Positions 25,112-35,396 of a stretch of 64,000 bases of DNA are shown piece by piece. The first letter of the stretch is position 1; each line of letters begins with the position of its first letter. Below the pieces are notes generated by a model. It was not told the origin of the DNA and did not search any database. It worked only from the letters and a program-made list of their open reading frames with translations. The stretch spans positions 6,158,161 to 6,222,160 of the forward strand of contig CM022670.1 of NCBI GenBank assembly GCA_012295275.1. Reading direction: 5' to 3'. The translations under genes and the position numbers were made by a program. Origin of the DNA: Chrysomallon squamiferum. Taxonomy: Eukaryota > Mollusca > Gastropoda > Neomphalida > Peltospiridae.

Positions 25112-25189
<78 letters not shown>
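25112..25189. repeat. Long (CT)n microsatellite
   Basis: A perfect CT run of about 78 bp, read as (GA)n on the minus strand. ORFs across it on either strand (Ser-Leu or Arg-Glu repeats) are artefacts. Confidence 0.98.
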
Positions 25190-25195
<6 letters not shown>

Positions 25196-25359
25196 GTGTC
25201 TGTCTGTCTTTTCCTTTCTTTCAGAAGGATCAATGATAAATAACAAGTACAGATTTGTTGTTAGTGCATGCGGAATTTTGATTCTATACATTCTGCTCAC
25301 CCGAGTGGAATAGTTGAATGACAATGAGTACAATACAGTTTAACCAATACAATTAAATA

Positions 25360-25455
25360 TTATCCAATCCCAATGTCTTCTAAACCTTGCAGCCACTTGG
25401 ATTCTATTTGACGGCACATCAAACGTAATTTCAAGTCCACCTCCTCTTCACGTGC
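25360..25455 (-). CDS. Orphan coding-like terminal exon, unknown protein
   Basis: On the minus strand a cag acceptor is followed by 31 codons and TAA. The peptide begins AREEEVDLKLRLMCRQIESK and ends in Trp-Leu-Gln-Gly-Leu-Glu-Asp-Ile-Gly-Ile-Gly. It is charged and helix-like, with codon use and base composition far more like the real exons in this window than the AT-rich surroundings. I do not recognise the family. Against it: the acceptor is preceded by a run of 20 A on the coding strand rather than a pyrimidine tract, and no upstream exons were found between 25.5 and 32.8 kb. It could be the last exon of a gene with small upstream exons, or a decayed gene remnant. Confidence 0.4.
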   Translation of the reverse strand, partial: AREEEVDLKLRLMCRQIESKWLQGLEDIGIG

Positions 25456-26807
25456 CTGGAGATTTTTTTTTTTTTTTTTTTTACAAGTGTATCACCGGCA
25501 GGATAAACACATATGAATTTGCTAAACGTTAAATCAAACATTGAGTAATTCAAAGTCATAATTCAATTAACCACAATTGTTTGTGAGGTTTGTGGTCTAA
25601 TAAATAATTAGATTGTATGAATTAATTTATCTCTATGGAATTTGTGAAATAGTTTTGAGAATAATATACAAGCAGTGGGGTTGTAGTTAGGTAATATTAT
25701 GCAAACAGGAATGAATGAATCCTGTCTTTTCTTCAAAGGAACGACGATGTATGATCGAAAAGTTCAAACGTACTTTAATTAACGACAACTAGTCTCAAAT
25801 GTTAAAAATATGAAGTTTACGAAATTTGTTACGTCATTATGTCTCCTTAATCAATGCCGCATAATAATAAATATGTAAATAAAGTAATAAAAAGCAAATC
25901 TGATAAATAAAATTAAAGTATTATTTACATCAACATTTACAAGTCAGTGTCATGGTACTAACAGAATGTTGAATTTTGTATGTACCCCACCTCCTAAGTG
26001 AGCGTTTAACATGCGTTTATGAATTGTATATAGACGAGTGTGTGTTTGTGTGTGTTTTAATGTACGTATGTTTGTGTTTTATAATTATGAATGGTACAAG
26101 TGTCTCTATTATCAAATTAACAATGGACGATATGAAAAATATAGTTTTGTTTTTCACGATTCGATCACTTACAAAGGCGTTTAAAAGAAAAACAATCAAC
26201 TGTCATTTCAAAAATCAGTGTCAACGTAATAGCTTCTTTTGAATATCAAGAACGTATTCGTCGTTGATGAGAGAGGACGGACTTACCATAATACATTAAT
26301 TTCCATGACAAACGGACAGTTTAAAACTGTTTCCTTATTTTAGATGTCCAGCATTTTTTTTTCTTTTTGAATAATGATGATTTTTGTGAATAGTCTCAGA
26401 TGAAATGCTAGTTTTAAACTCTTTTTACGTTTTTAAATTTGCTCTGTTCGTGCACGTGTATACGTTTGTATGAATGTGTGTGTGTGTGTAAATGTACGTT
26501 TATGCACGTGAATATTTATTTTCCGAAGTCTATTTGATAAATAATTATACGGGGTAAAATTAAAAACAAACAAACAAAAAAAACATGCTGATTGTGATAG
26601 CCAGTGACGGACTGACGTCTGAAATGTAATAAATCTCTCCAACAAGACACGCCTTACAGTTTTACCGATTTAATTGTTAAATCTCGGGTCACTGTATAAA
26701 ATGAATATAAAACAGCAGAAATCTTGTCTCGTGATTCCCTCTCTGGCTCGCCAGGCGTCGTCTGAAGAGTAATAAGTACTCTCGAGCACAGCGCGAGGCC
26801 TTCCAGT

Positions 26808-26817
26808 TATATATAAG
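26808..26817 (+). promoter_or_regulatory. Candidate TATA-box promoter
   Basis: TATATATAAG sits at the edge of a locally GC-rich stretch (gcgcgaggccttccag immediately upstream). About 30 bases downstream is ccttcaaac, which fits an initiator near 26838-26842. Downstream on the same strand, ATG-GAA-GGG at 27272-27280 is followed by a perfect donor gtaagt, as a first coding exon would be. No second exon was found, so the unit remains hypothetical. A similar tatataag occurs near 28475. Confidence 0.3.
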
Positions 26818-27034
26818 CCCTAGGGTAGCGTCATCCTTCAAACACAGACACCCCCAGACATACAAAAATAGATAATACAAACATACACACATCCACACAC
26901 ACACTCACACAAACATATATACACATACAAGCAAACAGTCATAGAAAAAGTTTGCATCTCGTACGAAGATTATATCTGACAATGAAGGACGGACGATTAA
27001 ATAAATAACACGATAAACAATTTCATGGAACTGA

Positions 27035-27068
<34 letters not shown>

Positions 27069-27269
27069 TTAAAAAAAGAAGAAGAAGAAACAAAAACTAG
27101 ATTTAATAGAAAATAAAATAAAAATCGGGAGCGGATGTACAAGTGGTTTTCGCCTGATCACGATAACATTACGTTTGAAACATTTTCTAAAACTAATACA
27201 ATTTAACGAATTGTAGAAACCGCAAGCATTTCTTTCTTTGAAGCTGTATGATCAACCATAACGAACTGA

Positions 27270-27480
27270 CAATGGAAGGGGTAAGTGCGGAGTTCCTGCA
27301 GTTGGAAAGGTGTCGGGGTGCGTAATACCCACATCCATGTTTGGACAAGGATTAGACGTTCCTGCGGGCTAGAGCGAGGAGTGTTAACGAAACCGGATTT
27401 ACAGCGCCATGCTGCCAGTAAGACGACTAATCGGCTTGGTCTACGTCATAGGCGACTAACCAACCGTTAACCGTCTTTTG
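27270..27480. other. GC-rich segment of unknown nature
   Basis: About 200 bp of clearly higher GC content and complexity than its surroundings. It contains two related stretches, gacgactaatcggc and ggcgactaaccaac, about 28 bp apart. It could be an interspersed repeat (SINE-like), an exon or a conserved noncoding element. No tRNA-type A/B boxes were recognised. Confidence 0.3.
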
Positions 27481-27902
27481 TCTCTGTCTGTGTGTGTGTG
27501 TTCTTTTGTTTCTTCATCCTCGTCTTTTTCTTTGTTATTTTGTGTGTTTTTTCTTACAATTTTGAAAAAATATATACACATATTTTTTTTTTCTAGATGT
27601 TAAAATTCGATTACAGTTGTTATAAAGTTAACTTGGTTCCCTTACTCAGAAGATAGTTTTTGTTTTAAAAATGAATATGATAAAACTGAAATCGAGATGA
27701 CAAGATGGTTGCAAAGACACTTGTAGATGGTTACAGAATAACGTGCTGGTCCGACCTCCTCTGCCAGATATTTCTATCAACAGAAAGGATAATCTGTTTA
27801 TTTCCGATCACGTAAAATGATGGGAAATTATGTATATTCAGTCGATGAAGAAATTGCTTATGTTGACCGGAAGAATGACCTACAGGATTATGAATACTTT
27901 TT

Positions 27903-27905
<3 letters not shown>

Positions 27906-27970
<65 letters not shown>

Positions 27971-27983
27971 AATAAATAAATAA
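27906..27983. repeat. (AAT)n microsatellite
   Basis: A perfect AAT/TAA run of about 57 bp continuing into an AAAT tetranucleotide run, about 78 bp in all. Confidence 0.97.
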
Positions 27984-29956
27984 ACCATATCTGAAAGATT
28001 TGTGAGGCAACAGATTTTTATATATAGTTATGAAAGAAGTCTATTAAGTCAAAACTAGTGTACATATCATGATATAATGTTTATACAACACCAGTCGATG
28101 TACTTGCACGTGCAGATAAAAGCAGACGACAGGATTAATGGATAGAAGTTTTGTTTTTGTTTCCTGTAGAAGTAACTGACACCGCTGTGAAACAATGTTG
28201 TTACGACATGGCCGACATGTTACTTAGATGAGACAATTAAAACATCACTCGTGTGGAAAAGTGGCATTTATCTGATTTTCAGATAAGTCTTTCTACGATC
28301 CAACAGCATGAAGTCGCCGATTTGTTGTTTCTGTTGTTTATCTACTTATATCCTATAATCTGTTTTGTGAGATGGACGTTTAAACCATAAATATAACATT
28401 TTCCATGAATACGTTTAGTGAGTATCACAATAATTTCCTTCAACACAACTCGAGAGGATTAATCATACATCCATATATAAGTTCGGGGGAGGGAAAATTA
28501 TGGAACTGAGAGAAAAGTAACGTAAAGAGCGAAAGAAAAGAAAAGATACCGCGGACAGTAAATAATGGACATATACCGTCATGACTACTTTACGAACTAT
28601 CAGATCTGACGAATCTGTTGGAATTTGAACATGAGGAACGTTGTCTGAAACCAGTTACAAATAGTTCTGACTGACATACTCGTTAAACTGTAACCGAACA
28701 CGACCCCCTTCTGTTTCATAATCAGCAAGACAGAACAGACGGTTCGTTGATCGGGAGTCGAGTGTTGGCACCATCCCCCATTGCTTACACGATTTGCGAG
28801 TAATTACAAACGCCGATACTGCGAAGAAATTCAACTTACACATGTAACGTTTATCACGGAGCTTTGTTATCACGTGACAGCTTAATTGAAGCCAGTGCGT
28901 TGAAGTGTTTGACGTTACGTCACCTGCTCCTATAGAAAATATTATGACAAATTGAACATTAAATTTTCTGTTCAACATTAATTATCAGTGTTCGAAAGTG
29001 CTCTTAAAATTATGCAGTACTTAGGTTTAACGAATAGATAGGTTTGATGCAAACAAATCGGAAAAAAAAGCAAACACAATCAATGACGAATGCTTTTAAT
29101 AGAAATTTTAAGGAAAAACAAAATGATTAACAGTGTATAAATTAATTAACATTTAATGACTCGGTTAATGAACGGTAGGAAACTCGAATATAGTGACAGA
29201 AGTAATTAAGTTTGCTGACGATAAAACATCCTGTGTACTACACAGAATCTCTAGTCAGTCGAGGATAATTTTAATCACTTAGTTGATATATTTTCAGGTG
29301 TATTTGACTTGTTATTTTTGTTTGCAGTTATGACCTTTCAGATAAGAATATTATACTTTGGTATTAATTTTAAAAAAATTAACAGAAAATAATAAGTGTC
29401 CTATTTGAAACAGTGAAACCGTTATAAAAGGTTTTATCGTCTAACCAAACAGTTGTGTTTGACTGTTTAATACAGTTGAGAAAAAGTGATGAATATTTAC
29501 GTTTTAACATTCAGATCAGCAGTTTAAGTACGTCTGCTGTGTACATTTTATCTCACAGAAACGTTGTTGGTAGTTATAAACCAATGGCGTGTGATCTGAG
29601 CGTCACGAAACTACTTTGGTGTGTGATCTTCAACTTAAAGGGTGATCTAGGAGAAAATATCTAGGAAATTTCTATAAGTTGAGCGTGACGTGATAGGATG
29701 ATTATACTTCTTTAACAGGAAATGTCAGTTTATAGCAGGCAGGTAACTAATACAACAGATTTGACCTAGCTTGGATCGGAAATGGATTAAATAGGATAGG
29801 AAGTGGATTAGATAGAAAGATCTCAAAATCCTTTAACATTAATGCATGATGCATATATAAGTGCATCACATCCATGCAAACTTCATTTCTAATAGATATA
29901 GGATTTGGTAGTTCATCTATATTCATTGATTTTTCAATTTCTACAGAACCCTTAAG

Positions 29957-30118
29957 ATGTTGGCTAAAGATTTGTTCAACGATGAGACGAAGCCAGTTGC
30001 ATTTTTACGAAGAAATGGCCTTGTAGATGATGAATAAAATGTTGCACTATGTTATCGTTGTGGTGGAGAAATGAAGAAAGCTCGAAGAAAAGGGAAGATC
30101 TTTTTCTTTCGTTTCTAG
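29957..30118 (+). pseudogene. Decayed transposase N-terminal fragment (ISXO2/Merlin-like)
   Basis: In one frame the sequence reads PVAFLRRNGLVDDE, a TAA stop, then NVALCYRCGGEMKKARRKGK and a further stop. A short FLR..GL helix followed by C-x2-C-G-G-x-M and a basic stretch resembles the zinc-ribbon N-terminus of ISXO2/IS1595- and Merlin/IS1016-type transposases and their invertebrate relatives. The frame is broken at 30035-30037 and no DDE core follows, so this would be a remnant. An acceptor-like tttctacag lies just upstream. The assignment rests on a short motif only. Confidence 0.4.
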
Positions 30119-32547
30119 CAGATGTTCGTTCAATTCATCGACAAAATTATTCAAATTTGTATACTTTTTAGCCCTTGTTCTTATAAACTATAAATATATA
30201 ATAGAAGGAAAATTTGTTTCATTTATGCCATGAAAAATAATAAAAAACAAAAAAATGAACAAAATAATAATTAAAATACGTGCGTAAATCGCACACCAAA
30301 GTAGAATTGGCTCGGTGTAGACCACACACCAAAGTGGCACCCATTTATCTTTCATACTTTCTCTGTCGCACAAACGTATGTTCATAAATAAAGGAACACC
30401 TAAATAAAACCAACAATATTCAGTAAACAGCTAATGACAAAGAAAACATTAAACGGAAAACAATGAACGTTTATTTGGCAGATAATTACACAATACACTA
30501 CATAACTTGCAGGTGTTGTAACTTCCGCTGTAGTTACCTGTAAAAAGAAATTAGTGACACATCTATGTGTTAGCCAGAAATTGTCACACATCAGTTGTGT
30601 GTGTATCTCGCCATCAGCTACAACGGCAGATAGCGAACACCCCACAGTCACTGTAATATTCACACCTCGGCGTCACCATGAAAATGTGACATTTGCATGA
30701 ATCCCTTACCAATACCCACTATATCTAGGTAAATCACTGTTGAAATTTGTATCATTAAAAACTCTCACATGTATATCACGTGTTTCTTTCATCATTTACA
30801 ACGGCAGATAGCGAACAGACAACAAACCAATGACAGCATAGAAACTAGGTGTGGAGAAACTTGAGTTTCTGAAAGTTACAAATATGGATATCCAGTCTGG
30901 CACTCAACGACTCATTTTGTACACTTCAAAATAATTCATCTGACAATACCACTTCTTAAAACAATGACCGGCTACATGTATCAGCTGCCTAGAGCTACAT
31001 TACACGGCTCACCCTGAACGTATTAACTATAGAATGTGTATTTCAAAACTGTGCATCGACTACAGTGAATGTTCTGGTGTTAATATGAATTCATTTATGC
31101 ATGATGTGTTTATGTGTATGCGTGTGTGCGTGCGTGCATTTGCTCGTCTATCTGTCTATATATAACGAATATACATTTATTTTAAACACACAGAAAGAAT
31201 TATACTTGTACTCTGATAACAGCGGTGTCACTCGAACAACATACACCTTACTCACGCTGTATACTGATACAAAATGTCTCTCACTTGTAATGGAAACGGT
31301 TAATTCCGAAACAGTCTTGAATCTACAGTCACACATCACTTCACAGAGCGTGTTACTCCATGCATGACACTTCCTGTGTTCATCAGCGAGTGTTTGTATC
31401 TTTGGTGTAAACTGTGACTGGAGGTCACTGGGATCAAGTCACATTCTGGTTCACTATTTAATTAAGAGTGTTTGACATTATCAGTCAACAGTGAAACGTC
31501 ATCTCAGTTTTACGTGTTTAATTCAGAGAACTAATAGGTACATGATGGCGTTGACCCATTTCTTCCAAAGCAACTTTCTTAATATGCAGTTACGTTTTAT
31601 ATTTCCAATTTTAAAATGTTCAAGTTAGTCTATTAATTATCTTATACAATTTTTAAATGTGACTCATTTATTTTTACCATCATTTTAACATGTTCACCAT
31701 TATGTTTACATTTATCTCAATACGTTTTTGTCTTTTTATATTTTAGTTTTATTAATTTACACATTAAAGCACCCTTAAACTTACCTAGTATGGAATAGAT
31801 GGTGTATAAATGTTGTATAATAACAATATTAATGATGATAATAAGAAGAATACAAATAACAGTGAAAATAACATGGTACATTACAATATGCATGTTATTA
31901 CTATAAATGCAAATAGTTGTGTAACAATAACCAGATATAACAAAGTACACTACAGCATAATAACAATAATAAAGCAGCATTGTTGCATGTAACTGGTGCA
32001 TATGAATGCAGTAATAACAGAAGCAGTAAAAAATAGATTCAAAAAAAAAAAAAAAAAAAGCAGAATAAAATTAATGGAAAGAAACAGACACACAATTTAA
32101 AAAAAATTGGAAATAATAATGCACATCAAATGATTGAGATATTATATTTTGATTATTATCTTTAAATTTTAGACATAATAATTATTACAATGTATCTCAG
32201 AAATAATAATAATAAAAAACCCTTAATAAAATGTAATTAGAAAAAAAGTACAGAAATTCTCATTTTATTGTAAATAAAAAGTCTGAATTTAACCTTTCCT
32301 CATCAAAACTTCAAACATCATTAACAAAATGTCTGACTGTCAAAAGTTCCTTCTTATTTTTCCAAATGATGCTTTGAGTTTAAATGTGAATGCACCTTTA
32401 CCAAAACATTCCTATTTTGGAATTTAAAGGGATCATTGCTAACTAGTTAATACTGACAGAAATTTAATATAACAGGAATCAAACATCATGACAGATTCTG
32501 GACCAAATGTAATCATGTACTTAGTCCAGAAGCTGTACTCTATCACA
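30119..32547. other. Intergenic region downstream of RAD50
   Basis: No gene was recognised. Moderately complex sequence at 30.3-31.5 kb includes a 21 bp direct repeat (tacaacggcagatagcgaac plus a) at about 30617 and 30797. From 31.6 kb the sequence is AT-rich with poly(A) tracts. A TTTATT at 32264-32269 (AATAAA on the minus strand) could end a RAD50 transcript. Confidence 0.45.
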
Positions 32548-32799
32548 ATATTTTACAAGTATCAACACAGACAAACACTGTATGACAAACATATTTTACA
32601 AATATCAACACAAAGACTGTGAAACAAACTTGATATTTTACAAATATCAACAAAGTCAAAGACAGTATAACAAACATGATATTTTACAAGTATCAACAAA
32701 AAGACGGCGTAACAACGTATTTTACAATTATCAACAAAAAGACTGCATAACAACATATTTTACAAGTATCAACATAGACAAAGACTGTATAACAAACTG
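32548..32799. repeat. [13 protein letters not shown] just downstream of the RAD50 stop codon
   Basis: Six copies of a 38-46 bp unit start with attttacaagtatcaaca or close variants, at about 32549, 32592, 32634, 32680, 32718 and 32756, and carry a related tail ending near gtataacaaac. The array begins 55 bases after the RAD50 stop codon and would lie in its 3' UTR if that transcript extends this far. Confidence 0.85.
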
Positions 32800-32854
32800 T
32801 AATTACTAGATCAGTTTAACTGATGTCTGATTCAAGTCACTGTAGGGACTGTAT

Positions 32855-35396
32855 TTATCTCGTATGAAGATCTTTTACCATGGCACGGACAATCTGTGAA
32901 TAGCCACTGAAATAAAACAAACATAATGTCATTAAAATCATTTACAAAGTGTAATTGTTGTGGACTGGTTAATTACATTTCTTTTTGCTTCAGAATAATT
33001 GTTTTGTTTGATAAGGTGACAGTGCAACAATAGAAAAAAGATTTTAGTTTGTAAATAACTTTCAAACATTCTGAAATTTTATTTGTGTATTTTCAGTTCA
33101 GTGTTTACTAAAGCAGTTCTGACCTGAAGAAGAGAGATCCAGTGACAGAGAAAATATTTTCGCAGATGTAAAATAAACAGACACTGATTCATAAATCAAG
33201 ATTTAACACTGCAATAGTTTTCAGGTGTCAAATGTAAAGTTATAATAATATAAATGAAAACTACTACACTGTCAAATAGAAAGAAGTGATTTTTTTAATA
33301 CATGTAAATGAAAAACTCTAAAGCCCTCAGTCCATGAATTACATTTGTGATTTAAAGAGTATATTGTTTTATATAAATACAACACAATAATCTTTGATAC
33401 TGTATACTTTGTATACCAGTTAGAATGGGAAAAAGACTTACAGCTGAAAATACAAAGCATTGGTTCAATGATCCATCATGTCTCAAGTAACAAATAAAAT
33501 TAATAATATAAAAAAAAAAAAAATTACTTCAAAAAAAAAAAAAAAAAAAATACAAAATTACTAGAAATAATTTAAAAATGAAAAACAAACACTTACTCTG
33601 TATTTTTCCTCACTTTATAGAACTCATCAACAAAGTCAGATCGACCGAGCAGCTCAACAAAATCTTCATCGTGAGTTATCACAAGTAGCTGAAAGTTCTT
33701 CTGTTGAGATCTTGTCTTGATGATCCTAGAACACAGTAATTTCATAACAATACATTCTACCTAAGTAATGAAAAAATTTTCAATGTATAATAAATTTCAG
33801 ACAATTTATACTAAATTATATATATATATATATATAAAAAGAATTAAAACATTTATGTTGAACATGTACCAGTTATGGTGACTGGAATGGTAAACAACAC
33901 CAATGGTGCAGTAAGGAGGTACAATCCTGATAATAACACACTTGTACTGTTTCATAATTAATACTATTAATAATAATAGTAGTAGTCATAGTAATATTTG
34001 TAGTACAGCTACTACTGGTACTACTATTACATCTACTACTTCTACTAATAATAATATGATAACTACTACTACTATTACTACTGCTGCTACTACTACTAAG
34101 AATAATAATAATAAACTAATAATAATCTCTTTACCATTTTTTAAATCTCTCATTAACAACTATGTATAATTTATTTAAAAAAAATCATCACAAAAATAAT
34201 AAAAACATAAAAATTAATTATAAGTAGTTACTTTAAGCAAATATACAAACCATAATGAAAACTAACGTTTACTAATAATAAAGTAACTCACTCAACCAAA
34301 GCGAATGCAAGACTCTCAATATTTTCTCTGTCCAGGTTTGTTGTTGGTTCATCAAGAGCCAGAATTCCACAGCTCACACAGAATGTCTCTGCCAGTGCTA
34401 ACCGAATTATCAACGATGCCAACACCTTCTGTCCAGCACTACATCGTCCCCGCATGTCTAGAACAGCATCGCCCTTCACCATGACAACACGGTAGTTGTA
34501 ACTACGTCGTGATTTCATAATCCCACTGTCGTCTTCGTCTGATCGGATTTCTATGGTTTCAATGTCTGAAAATGATGCGAATAAAAAAGAATAAGTTTTG
34601 TTTAATAGTTATATTTCTGAAGTGATGAATCAGAGAAGAAAAGACATGTGATTAGAAGAAAAGGATCTTTTTTACACCAACATGTCATTTAAAAACAGTT
34701 AAAAATCAGTATTTGCTTCCAACTCTGGTAACATTTGGCATTACTGTGTAATACTAGACATTACGGTGAACACCAGACATTACTGCGTAACACTTGACAT
34801 TACTATGCAACACCAGACATTACTGTGTAACACCAGACATTAATGTGTAATACTTACCATGTCCTCTGTAAGTATTTCTCCACAGTTCTCTAATTATCTT
34901 GTTGATCTCATTCATTTTCTGATTGTGGTAATTCATGATGGCTCTACAACAGAAACACACAAATAATTACCATTTTGACAGTCTGCTTATTTAGAAATGA
35001 AAACAGAATTTGTATATAATGATTTCACTGAGAAATTTGCACAACTTATTAATACTAGTGTTTCTTGAACTTAACATGCTTTCAATATATCAGACAGACT
35101 AACCACAAAGTGTTCACAAAGAACCAATCCTGCAAACATCTACTTTTTACACAAATTTTCTAACTGTTGTTCACTTCTGTTATTTCTAATGAGAGTGAAT
35201 CACATACGAAATATTTATTTTCTAACAGTTATGTTTGATATGTTAATTACACATGTTAAAAAGAAAAAATTAATTAAAAAAAAATGTTCTGTTTGATATC
35301 AGACATTGAAAATATTTTATGAAGAAAAATGAAAACATTTCACCTGTCCATTGCTGTGTAGTACTTCTGTAAATCGTCATTAGCTAATTCAGTTGT
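32855..35396 (-). CDS. RAD50: RAD50 exons 34-38: C-terminal ATPase lobe (residues 1087-1283)
   Basis: Exons: 35344-35396, 34858-34943, 34292-34565, 33597-33725, 32855-32906. Exon 36 holds most catalytic motifs: [20 protein letters not shown] (signature), [15 protein letters not shown] (Walker B and D-loop). Exon 37 carries [20 protein letters not shown] with the H-loop His. The final exon codes for a short tail ending MVKDLHTR, different from the human C-terminus. Confidence 0.97.

Larger units (their letters stand above)
23594..25359. other. Cyclin A upstream region
   Basis: The first 350 bases upstream of the cyclin A ATG should hold promoter and 5' UTR. A ttatttgcag at about 23632-23641 on the minus strand could be the acceptor of a 5' UTR intron. 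A CCAAT pentamer lies on the + strand at 23833-23837. No clear CDE/CHR or E2F element was found. Beyond about 24.0 kb the sequence is mainly simple repeats: (TA)n 24105-24140, (AAT)n about 24169-24199, (TTTTA)n about 24385-24412, (GT)n 24421-24461, (ATC)n about 24677-24717 and (GT)n about 24754-24772. No gene was seen. Confidence 0.5.
25456..29956. other. Intergenic region, mostly unassigned
   Basis: No complete gene was recognised. Contents: poly(T) at about 25463-25482 (the tract next to the orphan exon); a GC-richer stretch with a TATA box at about 26720-26845; (AAT)n at about 27037-27066; a GC-rich segment at about 27270-27480; a long (AAT)n array at about 27906-27983; and a more complex segment at about 28640-28940 whose open frames resemble nothing I know. 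Confidence 0.5.

Noticed and set aside
27270-27480. tRNA gene or tRNA-derived SINE
   Set aside because: No A-box/B-box pair and no cloverleaf could be drawn.
28655-28978. 107-codon open frame on the minus strand in the cyclin A-RAD50 gap
   Set aside because: No recognisable domain, composition close to flanking DNA, no splice or promoter context.
29455-29664. 69-codon open frame on the + strand
   Set aside because: No similarity recognised; base composition and context are those of intergenic DNA.
34739-34857. CRISPR-like array
   Set aside because: The 20 bp units are contiguous without unique spacers and the context is a eukaryotic intron.
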